Assembly (NCBI GenBank): GCA_934168325.1
Contig: CAKPNG010000003.1
Span: 1-64,000 of the forward strand
Direction: 5' to 3'
From: an uncultured Bacilli bacterium
Lineage (GTDB): Bacteria; Bacillota_I; Bacilli_A; RFN20; CAG-826
DNA: 64,000 nt
How positions within the stretch are numbered: position 1 is the stretch's first letter; each line of letters opens with the position of its first letter. Below are positions 35,548 through 45,082 of this stretch, piece after piece. A program made the position numbers and the translations under genes. The notes beneath the pieces are model-generated. The model ran no database searches. It was not told the DNA's origin and was given only the letters and a program-made list of their open reading frames with translations.

Positions 35548-37041
35548 ATGAATGATAATATATTAGAATTAATTAATATTTCAAAAGCTTTCGGAAGTAA
35601 TAGAGTCTTAAGTAATATCGATCTTTACGTTAAAAGAGGCAAAGTTTTAGGTCTTATGGGCGAAAACGGTGCTGGAAAATCTACAATGATGAAGATTCTT
35701 TTTGGTATTTACACAAAAGATGATGGAAAAATAATATTTGACGGAAAAGAAATTGAATTCGACAGTCCTAAAACTGCTCTTGAAAATGGTATTGCAATGG
35801 TTCACCAAGAACTTAATCAATGCTTAGAAAGAAATGTAGTGGATAATTTATTTTTAGGTAAATATAGAACTAAATTTGGAATTGTCAATGAAAAATTAAT
35901 GAGAGAAAAAGCGAATCAACTTTTCAAAAGATTAGGTATCTATGTTGATTTAGATGTTCCAATGAAAACAATGTCAGTTTCGCAAAGACAAATGTGTGAA
36001 ATTGCTAAAGCTGTCTCTTATGATGCAAAAGTTATCGTTTTAGATGAACCTACAAGTTCTTTAACAGAAAGAGAAGTTAAAAAATTATTTAAAATTATTT
36101 CTGATTTAAGAAATGATGGTGTTTCTTTTATTTATATTTCTCACAAAATGGACGAAATTTTTGAAATATGTGATGAAGTTAGTGTCCTTAGAGATGGTCA
36201 TATGATTATGACTAAGCCTGTTAAAGAAACTAATATGAATGAATTAGTTTCTGCAATGGTTGGGCGTTCTCTTGAACAACGTTTTCCTCCAGTTGATAAT
36301 ATTCCAGGAGAGATCGCTTTCGAAGTTAAAAATTTAAATACAAAATATGAACCTACATTAAAAGATATTTCTTTTTCTGTTAGAAAAGGTGAAGTATTTG
36401 GAATTTATGGATTAGTTGGTGCTGGTAGAAGTGAATTATTAGAAACTTTATTTGGCGTTAGAACAATTGCTAATGGTGAAATATTCTTAAATGGCAGAAA
36501 TTTAGTTTTTAACAATTCAAAAGATGCTATGGATAATCACTTTGCTTTCGTTACTGAAGAAAGAAAAGTAAATGGTATGTTTGCAAAAGGTGATTTAATT
36601 TATAATACAACTATTTGTAGTTTAGATAAATATATGGATTATAAAATCCTAGCTAATAAAAAAATGAAAGATGCTACTACTAAATCATTAAAATTAATGC
36701 ATACTAAATATAGTGATGAAACTGATTTAATTACTGCTTTATCTGGTGGTAATCAACAAAAAGTTATTATTGGTAAATGGCTTGCTAGAGATCCAGAAAT
36801 ATTATTACTTGATGAGCCTACTAGAGGTATTGATATTGGTGCAAAATATGAAATTTATCAATTAATCAATAAAATGGCAAAAGATGGTAAAATTATTATC
36901 GTTGTTTCTAGTGAAATGCCAGAAATTTTAGGTATAACAAATAGAATCGCTGTTATGAGTAATTATCGACTTGCTGGTATCGTTGAAACAAAAGACACTA
37001 ATCAAGAAGAATTATTAAGACTCAGTGCAAAATATTTGTAA
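35548..37041 (+). CDS. mglA: Galactose/ribose-type ABC transporter ATPase MglA
   Basis: A 497-residue ATPase with two nucleotide-binding domains, as usual for the ribose/galactose class. Domain 1 has GENGAGKSTMMK, a divergent signature VSQRQ and Walker B VIVLDEPTSSL. Domain 2 has the degenerate loop GAGRSEL, signature LSGGNQQKV and ILLLDEPTRGID. ATG 35548 is chosen because TGGAG precedes it. An upstream GTG at 35518 lies inside the attenuator hairpin. It is co-transcribed with mglB and mglC. Confidence 0.93.
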   Translation: MNDNILELINISKAFGSNRVLSNIDLYVKRGKVLGLMGENGAGKSTMMKILFGIYTKDDGKIIFDGKEIEFDSPKTALENGIAMVHQELNQCLERNVVDNLFLGKYRTKFGIVNEKLMREKANQLFKRLGIYVDLDVPMKTMSVSQRQMCEIAKAVSYDAKVIVLDEPTSSLTEREVKKLFKIISDLRNDGVSFIYISHKMDEIFEICDEVSVLRDGHMIMTKPVKETNMNELVSAMVGRSLEQRFPPVDNIPGEIAFEVKNLNTKYEPTLKDISFSVRKGEVFGIYGLVGAGRSELLETLFGVRTIANGEIFLNGRNLVFNNSKDAMDNHFAFVTEERKVNGMFAKGDLIYNTTICSLDKYMDYKILANKKMKDATTKSLKLMHTKYSDETDLITALSGGNQQKVIIGKWLARDPEILLLDEPTRGIDIGAKYEIYQLINKMAKDGKIIIVVSSEMPEILGITNRIAVMSNYRLAGIVETKDTNQEELLRLSAKYL

Positions 37042-37061
37042 TATAGTTAGGAGAGATATTT

Positions 37062-38735
37062 ATGAATAAAAATACAAATACTGTAGATTTATCAACTTAT
37101 GATCTTGCTGCTGTTAAACATGAGATACATATTTATCAAAGAAAATTAGCAGATTTAAGAAAAGATGGATCTACAAAAGTATTAGAACTTGAAGAAGATA
37201 TTAGTGCAATTAGAAATGATAAATTAATATCTAAAGAAGAAAAGAAATCAAAAATTGAAGCCTTAAAAAGTGAAGTAAAATCTGCACAAGGAATTAAGCA
37301 TAATTATAAAGAAGAAGAAAAAGCTATTATTGCTGAAGCTAAAAGTTATTTAAATGATAACTTAAGAACATATTATGTTGCCAAAAAGCAAGAAGCAAAA
37401 ACTTTAAAAGCTGAAGAAAATGCTCTTTATAAGCAAAAAGTTGAAGAAGAAAAAGAAAGATTTAATAAACTTATTTTTGAAGAAAAAGCTAATGCTGATG
37501 GTTCAAGTAGAGAAGAAGTTTGTCGACGTTTAGCTAATTTAAAAAGAACTCATTCATCTAAATTATTCGAGTTAAAATTAAATCATAAGAAAAGACTTGC
37601 TGATATTAAAACAGAAGTTCATGAAATTTATTTAGATATTGTTAGATATTTAAATAGTTTCAATGATGATAAATTATTAATTAATGAAAAAATAGCTGCA
37701 AGTTGGGAAAGATATGTATTCCGTTTCAATTTTAAAGATTATTTATTAAGAAATGGTTTATATATTGCTATGGTCTTATTCTTCTTAGTATGTTGTGCAA
37801 TAAGTAGACCAATGGGCAAAGGTGATCTTATTGACTCTAAGAATTTATTTGAAATTTTAAATCAATCTTCACCTCGTATTTTCTTAGCTCTTGGTGTTGC
37901 TGGTTTAATTCTTCTTGCTGGTACTGACCTTTCTATTGGTAGAATGGTTGGTATGGGAACTGTTATTACCTGTATATTCTTGTATCCTGGTAAAAATAAT
38001 GCGCCTATATTTGGAAGTCAATTTGATTTTACTAGTTTACCTGGTGGAGCTAGAATTTTCCTAGCTTTATTAACAACTATATTCTTTACTACTTTATTCT
38101 CATGTATTGCAGGATTCTTTACAGCTAAATTCAAGATGCATCCATTTATTTCAACAATGGGTACTCAACTTATTATTTTCGGTTTAATGGCTGTTGCTAC
38201 AGATTCAAAAAATACTGGTGTTATTGATTTAAGCCTTAAATCAATGATTGCTGGTAAAATTGGTGGTGTATTCCCATTATTATTAATTTACGCAATTATT
38301 GGTATTATCATTGTTTCGTTTATTTGGAATAAAACTAAATTTGGTAAAAATATGTATGCTGTAGGTGGAAATACTGAAGCTGCTAGTGTCTCTGGAATTT
38401 CTGTTTTCTGGGTTACTATGGGTGTATTTATTATGGCTGGTATTTTATACGGCTTTGGTTCATTCTTTGAAGGAGCTAGAATTGGTACAGCTAAATTCGA
38501 TACTGGAACTGGTTATGAAACTGATGCTATCGCTGCTTGTGTTGTTGGTGGTATTTCTTTCTCTGGTGGTATTGGTAAAATAAAAGGTGCTGTTATTGGT
38601 GCTATTATCTTTACTGCTTTAACTTATGCTTTAACTTTCTTAGGTATTAACCCTTATTATCAATTCGTTTTAAGAGGTGTTATTATTATTGTTGCAGTTG
38701 CTCTTGACTGCTTAAAATACTTAAAGAAAAAATAA
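37062..38735 (+). CDS. mglC: Galactose/ribose-type permease MglC with long coiled-coil N-terminal extension
   Basis: A 557-residue inner-membrane permease, while the family is usually about 330-340 residues. From about residue 229 it is a normal BPD-type permease, with GLILLAGTDLSIGRMVGMG, the cytosolic loop FGKNMYAVGGNTEAASVSGI and VVGGISFSGGIGKIKGA. The first 220 residues form a highly charged Lys/Glu-rich region predicted to be long helices or a coiled coil, with no membrane segment, so it should project into the cytosol next to MglA. No frame break is needed: the AGGAGA ribosome site and ATG sit 20 bases after mglA. The extension's job is unknown. Confidence 0.9.
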   Translation: MNKNTNTVDLSTYDLAAVKHEIHIYQRKLADLRKDGSTKVLELEEDISAIRNDKLISKEEKKSKIEALKSEVKSAQGIKHNYKEEEKAIIAEAKSYLNDNLRTYYVAKKQEAKTLKAEENALYKQKVEEEKERFNKLIFEEKANADGSSREEVCRRLANLKRTHSSKLFELKLNHKKRLADIKTEVHEIYLDIVRYLNSFNDDKLLINEKIAASWERYVFRFNFKDYLLRNGLYIAMVLFFLVCCAISRPMGKGDLIDSKNLFEILNQSSPRIFLALGVAGLILLAGTDLSIGRMVGMGTVITCIFLYPGKNNAPIFGSQFDFTSLPGGARIFLALLTTIFFTTLFSCIAGFFTAKFKMHPFISTMGTQLIIFGLMAVATDSKNTGVIDLSLKSMIAGKIGGVFPLLLIYAIIGIIIVSFIWNKTKFGKNMYAVGGNTEAASVSGISVFWVTMGVFIMAGILYGFGSFFEGARIGTAKFDTGTGYETDAIAACVVGGISFSGGIGKIKGAVIGAIIFTALTYALTFLGINPYYQFVLRGVIIIVAVALDCLKYLKKK

Positions 38736-38764
38736 TAATTCCAAATTTTAATTATAATGATATT

Positions 38765-38796
38765 AAAATGCGTCCCAATCGGGATGCATTTTGTTT
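38765..38796 (+). terminator. Intrinsic terminator of the mgl operon
   Basis: AAAATGCGTCCC (38765-38776) pairs with GGGATGCATTTT (38781-38792) with one G-T pair and a four-base loop, followed by GTTT. Confidence 0.8.
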
Positions 38797-38807
38797 ATAA
38801 TATACGT

Positions 38808-39176
38808 ATGGTATTAGAAATTTTATTTATATCGTTTGCTTTAGGAATTGTAACTAATTATGTATTAGCTATTAAATATCTAAGAGGATTAAGAGGTGAA
38901 CTTCAAGAAATGAACGATACAGTTCTTATTCCTTGCGGTATTTTATGGGGATCAATAGTTTATATTTTATTTTTCTTTATCTTTAAAGAAGTTAGATATA
39001 AAGACTATGAAAATAAATATCGACTTATTATTTCTCAATCTATATTTTTAGTTTTACAAATTACTTTAGTTATTGTTTTAGGTGTATTAGGTTATTTAAA
39101 ATTACCTACTAATACACCAAATGAAGAAACTACTACTTTATTAATCAATATCATCAATAGTTTTATCTCTTATTGA
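38808..39176 (+). CDS. Small membrane protein of unknown function
   Basis: A 122-residue protein with three hydrophobic helices (about 1-22, 40-60 and 75-97) and no recognised family. ATG 38808 is chosen because the upstream in-frame ATG at 38757 would put the mgl terminator inside the protein. TATAAT (38796-38801) lies only six bases before this ATG and no ribosome site exists, so a leaderless message is likely. Its 3' end overlaps the convergent gene at 39141 by 36 bases. Confidence 0.55.
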   Translation: MVLEILFISFALGIVTNYVLAIKYLRGLRGELQEMNDTVLIPCGILWGSIVYILFFFIFKEVRYKDYENKYRLIISQSIFLVLQITLVIVLGVLGYLKLPTNTPNEETTTLLINIINSFISY

Positions 39177-39956
39177 TTCTAAAAATGTTAAGAATTCAAT
39201 AATTTGAGAAGGTGAAGAATCTTCATTAATAGAAATGGTTATTTTCTCGTTTTTTTCTATTTGAAATGTTGAATATAAAAATAAAGTATCTAAATTAACT
39301 TCTCTATCAACTATTTTATGGTATCCAAAAGGCTTAAAAATAGATAAATAAGATTTAATATCTTTTTCTTTTTTAATGAAATGAGAGTGATAATTTAATA
39401 AAGAGAAGATATAAAAAGATGTTTCATCATCAATTAATATAATATCATCATGATTTTCAAATATATTATTTAAAGGAACAATTTCTTTAAAATCATCAAG
39501 AGATTTTAAAGATTTATATAAATCAGTGTTAGTATCAAATTTATCAATTAAACCTAACGATATTTCTTTATCATTTATATGTGTTAAATAATATTTTTTA
39601 ACTTGATTATATTTTTCTATTATTGAGTCAATAGATGAGTCTTTTTTATAAAAAAGAAATAGTTTTTTTGTTCTATTAATGGTATCATCATAGATTCTAA
39701 AATAAGTATAATTATCATTTTGTTTTAATTTTTCAAATGATTCATATGGTTTTATATAATAAGTAATATTTTTTAAATCAGAATCATCGAATTTATTACG
39801 TCTACGGACGTTTTTTAAATCTTCTAATGAAGGATATTCTAAGGCATCAGCTTTTAAAAATATTTCAATATTTCCTTTTATATTACTATAAGAACTTAAA
39901 GCTTCACTTATAACATGTTTATTTTTAAAATCATTGATATCTATATATATTTTCAT
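39141..39956 (-). CDS. Hypothetical protein
   Basis: A 271-residue soluble-looking protein I do not recognise. The N terminus MKIYIDINDFKNKHVISEAL followed by IEIFLKAD is faintly reminiscent of the PlsX-type phosphate acyltransferase fold, but no catalytic motif confirms it. The start at 39956 is supported by AGGAG (complement of 39965-39969) at normal spacing; a start at 39992 would lose that signal. It stands alone on the minus strand and overlaps the 3' end of the small membrane protein gene. Function is unknown. Confidence 0.6.
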   Translation of the reverse strand: MKIYIDINDFKNKHVISEALSSYSNIKGNIEIFLKADALEYPSLEDLKNVRRRNKFDDSDLKNITYYIKPYESFEKLKQNDNYTYFRIYDDTINRTKKLFLFYKKDSSIDSIIEKYNQVKKYYLTHINDKEISLGLIDKFDTNTDLYKSLKSLDDFKEIVPLNNIFENHDDIILIDDETSFYIFSLLNYHSHFIKKEKDIKSYLSIFKPFGYHKIVDREVNLDTLFLYSTFQIEKNEKITISINEDSSPSQIIEFLTFLESIRDKTIDDID

Positions 39957-40102
39957 TTTTATAACTCCTATATCTCTCAAATACTCTAACATTATAACAT
40001 AAATGTAATCGATATTAATTTTCTTATTATATAAAAAATGAATAAAATAATAGCTATATTATGCGATAAAACTTTGTTTTTAAAGCAATTAAAACATATT
40101 TA

Positions 40103-40116
40103 CTAAATCGTTTTAG
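40103..40116. promoter_or_regulatory. LacI-type operator 1
   Basis: CTAAATCGTTTTAG has a central CG and near-perfect dyad symmetry, typical of LacI-family sites. It lies just upstream of the -35 box, with its centre 57 bp from operator 2. Confidence 0.75.
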
Positions 40117-40123
40117 AAAAATA

Positions 40124-40152
40124 TTTACAAACGAATTTTAATGTTGTATAGT
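40124..40152 (+). promoter_or_regulatory. Promoter of the LacI-controlled operon
   Basis: The -35 is TTTACA (40124-40129) and the -10 is TATAGT (40147-40152), at exactly 17 bp spacing. The two operators lie on either side. Confidence 0.8.
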
Positions 40153-40159
40153 AAAGTTA

Positions 40160-40173
40160 CTAAAACGATTTAG
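40160..40173. promoter_or_regulatory. LacI-type operator 2
   Basis: CTAAAACGATTTAG is the mirror arrangement of operator 1 and starts at about the transcription start. Binding would block initiation; binding to both sites could loop the promoter. Confidence 0.78.
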
Positions 40174-40187
40174 TTGGAGCTAATAAT

Positions 40188-42155
40188 ATGGCAAATTTAT
40201 CGCTTAAACACATTTACAAAATATATGAAAACGGCACTAGAGCTGTTGATGATTTTAATTTAGAAATTAAAGATGATGAATTTATAGTTTTTGTAGGACC
40301 TAGTGGATGCGGTAAATCTACTACTTTAAGAATGATTGCAGGGCTTGAAGAAATTACTGCAGGAGATTTTTATATTGATGGTGTTTTAGCTAATAATTTA
40401 GAACCAAAAGATCGTGATATGGCGATGGTTTTCCAAAATTATGCTCTTTATCCACATATGTCAGTTTATGATAATATGGCTTTTGGATTAAAAATTAGAC
40501 ATGTTAATAAAGAAGAAATAGATAAAAGAGTTCATGAAGCTGCTAAAATTTTAGATATTGAAAATCAATTAGATAAAAAACCTAAAAATATGAGTGGTGG
40601 TCAAAGACAACGTGTTGCTTTAGGTAGAGCCATCGTTAGAAAACCTAAAGTATTTTTACTTGATGAGCCTTTAAGTAATTTAGATGCTAAACTAAGAAGT
40701 TCAATGAGAAGTGAAATAACTAGATTGCATAATGTTTTAAAAACTACTTTTATTTATGTTACTCATGATCAAGTTGAAGCGATGACTATGGGTAGTAGGA
40801 TTGTTGTTATGAAAGAAGGTGTTATTAAACAAGTTGATACACCAATGAATTTATATGATTATCCTGAAAATATATTTGTTGCTGGATTTATTGGAACTCC
40901 TCAAATGAATTTTATTAATGCTAAATTAGATTATGATAAAGAAGAAATATTATTAAAAACTATTTTTAAAGATATAAGTTGTTCTATATCTGATATTTCT
41001 AAGATTGATAAATTAAATATTATTAAGAAAAAAGATATTGTAATTGGAGTTAGACCTGAACATATTTCAATATGTAATAAAGATGATATTAATGCTTTTG
41101 AATGTGAAGTTGTAGTAATTGAGAATTTAGGTAATGAAGCTAATATTATTGTAGAAACTACTTCTAATAAAGAGAAATTAGTTATTAAAACTATTAGAAA
41201 TGATTTATTAAATGTAGGTAGTCATATTTATATTAAATTTAATATTAATAAAATACATCTATTCTTAAAAGAAGATGAACATACTTTATTAAATAGAATT
41301 CCAAAATCATTTACTATTAATGCTAAATTATTTAATAAAGAATTAACTTTATTAAATAATAAAATAATATTAAATGATTATTTATATAATAAGATTAAAG
41401 ATAATAAAGAATTATTATTAAATATACCTTTAGATGCTTTGCATATTGGTAATGAATTTGAATTAATTATTACTAAAAAAGAAAAGATTAATAATAAATG
41501 GTTATATGAAGTTAAATTAAATGATGAATATTTATATTATGCTGATGATAATTATATTGATGGAGATAAATTAAATATATCAATAGATTTATCTAAAGTT
41601 AGTTTTTATGATATTAATGGTAATTTAATATTAGATAGATTAAATAAAGATAATATAATTGATGGTGAATTAACTGAGATTAAAAAGAAATTACCTTGTA
41701 AGAAAAATAATTTAGTTGATGTTGATTTATATAATAAATATTTATTAGCTTTATCTAATAATGATACTAATTTACTAAAAGAATTAAATATTAAAGAAAA
41801 AGTAAGAAAAGTATTTAATTATAAGTTATTAAATACTGAAATAGAAACGTCAATAGAAAATATAATTAAAATTTATGGTTTATTAGGAAAGAAATTTTAT
41901 TTACATCATATTGGCTATATTTCAAATGCTGATAATTTAAAAATAGAAGAAAGAGGGGAGATTAGAGGGGTTATTGAAGAAATAATCGACTTTAATATTT
42001 CTAAATATTATAAAGTTAAATTATTAGATTTAGATAAAACTATAATAGTAAAAGATAACGATAATAATTGTAATATAAATGATAATGTCAATATATTAAT
42101 TGATAAAGATCATATTGGTGTTATTGATAAAGACTTTAATGTGAGGTTAATTTAA
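40188..42155 (+). CDS. MsmK/UgpC-like sugar ATPase with three TOBE-like units
   Basis: A 655-residue ATPase, almost twice the usual length. Walker [10 protein letters not shown] (37-45), Q-loop Gln83, MSGGQRQ (135-141), Walker B VFLLDEP (155-161) and His193 are intact, and the normal TOBE region (IGVRPEHI, ending at about 360) is present. Residues 361-655 are extra. They appear to hold two more beta units, each ending in a strand like that closing the first TOBE (FNINKIHLF, then [10 protein letters not shown], then [10 protein letters not shown]). Unlike the other two copies it has no coiled coil. GGAG precedes the ATG. It energises the importer at 43152-46822 in the same operon. Confidence 0.88.
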   Translation: MANLSLKHIYKIYENGTRAVDDFNLEIKDDEFIVFVGPSGCGKSTTLRMIAGLEEITAGDFYIDGVLANNLEPKDRDMAMVFQNYALYPHMSVYDNMAFGLKIRHVNKEEIDKRVHEAAKILDIENQLDKKPKNMSGGQRQRVALGRAIVRKPKVFLLDEPLSNLDAKLRSSMRSEITRLHNVLKTTFIYVTHDQVEAMTMGSRIVVMKEGVIKQVDTPMNLYDYPENIFVAGFIGTPQMNFINAKLDYDKEEILLKTIFKDISCSISDISKIDKLNIIKKKDIVIGVRPEHISICNKDDINAFECEVVVIENLGNEANIIVETTSNKEKLVIKTIRNDLLNVGSHIYIKFNINKIHLFLKEDEHTLLNRIPKSFTINAKLFNKELTLLNNKIILNDYLYNKIKDNKELLLNIPLDALHIGNEFELIITKKEKINNKWLYEVKLNDEYLYYADDNYIDGDKLNISIDLSKVSFYDINGNLILDRLNKDNIIDGELTEIKKKLPCKKNNLVDVDLYNKYLLALSNNDTNLLKELNIKEKVRKVFNYKLLNTEIETSIENIIKIYGLLGKKFYLHHIGYISNADNLKIEERGEIRGVIEEIIDFNISKYYKVKLLDLDKTIIVKDNDNNCNINDNVNILIDKDHIGVIDKDFNVRLI

Positions 42156-43165
42156 TGGGTGTCACAATAAAAGATATTGCAAAAGAATGTAATTGCTCAA
42201 TAACTTCCGTTAGCTTTGTTTTAAATGATAAAAGTGATTTAGTAGGTAAAGAAACTGCTGAAAGAATTTTAGCTACTTGTAAAAAATATAATTATAAACC
42301 TAATTATATTGCTGCTGCTTTAAAAAATAAAACTACTAAAACAGTTGGTATATTAATTCCTGATATTGAAAATAGTTATTATGCTCGAATTATTAAATGT
42401 TTAGAAAATTTATTAAAAGAAAAAGGATATTCATTAATATTCGCTGATTCTGGTTATAATTTTGATCAATTTGAAAAGAATGTAATTGATATTACAAATA
42501 GATCAATTGATTATTTAATAATTGTTCCACCAAGTTTATTCCAAGAAGTAGATGAAGAAAAAATTAATAGTGTTGCTAAAATGATTACTGTCCCTTATGT
42601 AATTTTAGATAGAAAAATATCATTTGGAGATTGTCCTATTATTATTAATGATGATATTAAAGGTGGATATTTAGCTACTAAATATTTAATTGATTTAGGA
42701 CATAAAAAAATTGCTTGTATTACTGGACCTAAAAATATTTCTTCATCATTAGAAAGATTAAAAGGTTATAAAAAAGCTTTAAAAGAAGCTCATATTCCTT
42801 TTGATAATAGTTTATTGGTAGAAGGAAATTATAGATTTGAAGGATCTATTAATGTTGCTAAAGATATTATTTTAAATAAAAAAGCCGATGCAATCTTTGC
42901 TTTTAATGATTTAAGTGCTTATGCTGTATATAAAATAGCTAATGATAATGATATTAAAATTGGTGAAGATTTATCTTTAGTTGGATTTGATGATAACCAA
43001 TTTTCTGGCTTAATATCTCCAGGACTTACTAGTGTAAAACAAAATATTGAAGGTTTATGTAAAACTGTGATAAAGAAATTAATGAGTGGTAATCAAACAA
43101 ATAATACAACAAAGATTGAACCAACATTAACGATTAGAGGAAGTGTAAAAAATGTTAAGTCTTAA
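42155..43165 (+). CDS. LacI family transcriptional regulator
   Basis: A 336-residue repressor. The N-terminal helix-turn-helix TIKDIAKECNCSITSVSFVLN and hinge YIAAALKNKTTKTVG are followed by a periplasmic-binding-protein-like sugar sensor with GILIPDIENSYYARI, GYLATKYLIDLGHKKIACITGP, DAIFAFNDLSAYAV and SLVGFDDNQF. It is the second gene of the operon it probably represses, through CTAAAWCGWTTTAG sites at 40103 and 40160, and would respond to the imported sugar. The start overlaps the ATPase stop in TAATG. Its 3' end overlaps the permease gene by 14 bases. Confidence 0.93.
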   Translation: MGVTIKDIAKECNCSITSVSFVLNDKSDLVGKETAERILATCKKYNYKPNYIAAALKNKTTKTVGILIPDIENSYYARIIKCLENLLKEKGYSLIFADSGYNFDQFEKNVIDITNRSIDYLIIVPPSLFQEVDEEKINSVAKMITVPYVILDRKISFGDCPIIINDDIKGGYLATKYLIDLGHKKIACITGPKNISSSLERLKGYKKALKEAHIPFDNSLLVEGNYRFEGSINVAKDIILNKKADAIFAFNDLSAYAVYKIANDNDIKIGEDLSLVGFDDNQFSGLISPGLTSVKQNIEGLCKTVIKKLMSGNQTNNTTKIEPTLTIRGSVKNVKS

Positions 43166-44144
43166 GTTAAAAAAGAAAATCAAACCTTATGATGAAGCAT
43201 TAAAAACTATTTCTCCATTAGCTAGACATCATAAAGAGAAGAAATGGAATAAAAGTAGTATTGAATTAATGACTATGGTTTCTTTTGGAATAGTTTTTAT
43301 TGCAATATTTGCTTATTTACCAATGTTTGGATTAATTTTAGCTTTTAAAAGTGGTGATGGATATTTAAATATTATGCAAGCAATATTTGACTCAAGTTGG
43401 GTTGGATTTGATAATTTTAAAACATTTTTTGAAGATCCTGAATTTAGTAACGTTATGTTAAATACATTAGGATTAAATATTTTACAATTATGTATTAATT
43501 TTCCATTACCTATATTTTTTGCAATATTATTAAGTGAATTACCTTGGAAAAAGATACGTAAAACTATTCAAGTTATTACTTATTTTCCTTATTTTTTAAG
43601 TTGGATTACTTATGGTGCAATTATTTTAGCTTTAATAAATAGTGATGGAATTATTAATGTAATATTACTTAAAACTGGAATTATCGATCAAGCAATTAAT
43701 TTTGGAGAACCTCAATATTTTTGGGCAACTATTATTATAACTTCTTTACTTAAAGGTATGGGTTGGGGAAGTGTAATTTATGTTGCTGCTATTGCTGGTA
43801 TTGATCCACAATTATTTGAAGCTGCTGATATGGATGGTGCAAATAGATTTTATAGAATTTTCCATATCACAATTCCTTCAATTGCGCCTACTATAATTTT
43901 ATTCTTTATTTTGTCAGTCAGTGGATTATTAAATAATGGCTTTGATCACATATATACCTTCCAAAACCAGATTAATTTATCGAAATCGGAGGTTTTAGAT
44001 ACCTATATTTATAAGTATGGAACTGTCAATCTACAATACTCTTATACGACAGCTGTTGGCTTATTTAAATCAATTGTTGCAGTTATTTTATTAGGCTGTG
44101 GAAACTTTGTTGCTAAGAAAACAACAGGAAGTGGGATTTTCTAA
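43152..44144 (+). CDS. Sugar ABC transporter permease (LplB-type)
   Basis: A 330-residue inner-membrane permease. The first helix starts at about 38 (MVSFGIVFIAIFAYLPMFGLILAFK, the typical YLPMFG entry of LplB relatives). The docking loop is EAADMDGANRFYRIFHITIPSI. It forms the channel with the following permease for the Lpl-type binding protein at 45083. It is translationally coupled at both ends: 14-base overlap with the LacI gene and a TAATG junction with the next gene. Confidence 0.9.
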   Translation: MLSLKLKKKIKPYDEALKTISPLARHHKEKKWNKSSIELMTMVSFGIVFIAIFAYLPMFGLILAFKSGDGYLNIMQAIFDSSWVGFDNFKTFFEDPEFSNVMLNTLGLNILQLCINFPLPIFFAILLSELPWKKIRKTIQVITYFPYFLSWITYGAIILALINSDGIINVILLKTGIIDQAINFGEPQYFWATIIITSLLKGMGWGSVIYVAAIAGIDPQLFEAADMDGANRFYRIFHITIPSIAPTIILFFILSVSGLLNNGFDHIYTFQNQINLSKSEVLDTYIYKYGTVNLQYSYTTAVGLFKSIVAVILLGCGNFVAKKTTGSGIF

Positions 44145-45067
44145 TGGTTAAGCATAAGATATATAAAAAGAATCAATTAATGATTGGAAGTAATGGAAGA
44201 AAACAAAAGAAGCATACTTTTGATTGGATAAATTTAGTTGTTTTAAGTGTCTTTGCTTTAGCTAGTATTTATCCTTTAATATACGTTATTGCTGGTTCAT
44301 TTAATGAAGGCAGTGATTATATTAATGGTGGTATCTGGTTATATCCTCGTGTATTTTCTTTAGAAAATTATCAAGTTGTTTTAAATGATGCTAGATTATG
44401 GAAAAGTTATGGAATAACTATTGCTAGAACTGTTATTGGAACTATTGCTAGTGTTTTATACACTGCAGTTGTTGCTTATGCAATGAGTAGACCTAATCTA
44501 GTTGGTAAACCTATTATTTATAGATTCTTTATTATTACAATGTTTTTTGGTGGAGGACTTATTCCTTATTTCTGGGTTATTAATTTATTAGGTTTATTTG
44601 ATAATTTCTTAGTTTATATAATTCCTGCTTTATTCTCTGTTTATAATATGTTAGTTTTTGTAAATTTCTTTAAAGGAATACCTGAAGAAATTCATGAATC
44701 TGCTGTAATGGATGGAGCTAGTGAATTTAAAATATTCTTTTCAATTATGCTTCCTTTAAGTGGTCCTGTTTTATCAACTGTTGCTTTATGGAATGCCGTG
44801 GGTCACTGGAATTCTTTTTTCGATACGATGATTTATACATCTAGTGAGAATTTATGGACTTTACAATATTATTTAATGAAAGTTATTAAAGAATCATCAA
44901 TGCCTGCTGCTGGAGTTAATTTACCAATTGAATTATTGAATAAAATTGCTCCTGAAACTGTCTCTTTAGCAGCAATTATGGTTAGTGTTATTCCAATATT
45001 TATTTTATATCCAGTAATTTTAAAAACCTTAACAAAAGGAGTAGTAGTTGGCTCTTTAAAAGGTTAA
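44144..45067 (+). CDS. Sugar ABC transporter permease (LplC/YtcP-type)
   Basis: A 307-residue permease with docking loop ESAVMDGASEFKIFFSIMLPLSGP and the C terminus LKTLTKGVVVGSLKG typical of LplC relatives. The first EAA residue is Ser instead of Ala, which is common in this group. It pairs with the preceding permease. The start overlaps the preceding stop. Substrate is unknown; operon partners suggest a riboside or related furanoside. Confidence 0.9.
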   Translation: MVKHKIYKKNQLMIGSNGRKQKKHTFDWINLVVLSVFALASIYPLIYVIAGSFNEGSDYINGGIWLYPRVFSLENYQVVLNDARLWKSYGITIARTVIGTIASVLYTAVVAYAMSRPNLVGKPIIYRFFIITMFFGGGLIPYFWVINLLGLFDNFLVYIIPALFSVYNMLVFVNFFKGIPEEIHESAVMDGASEFKIFFSIMLPLSGPVLSTVALWNAVGHWNSFFDTMIYTSSENLWTLQYYLMKVIKESSMPAAGVNLPIELLNKIAPETVSLAAIMVSVIPIFILYPVILKTLTKGVVVGSLKG

Positions 45068-45082
45068 TAGGAGGTTATCTTT

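Noticed and set aside
38365..38583. Overlapping forward frame inside mglC (similar case at 61823-62041 in hydA)
   Set aside because: Out-of-frame reading of strongly conserved proteins; no ribosome site.
38757..38807. Upstream start for the small membrane protein
   Set aside because: It would encode the mgl terminator hairpin as protein; ATG 38808 directly after a -10 box is better.
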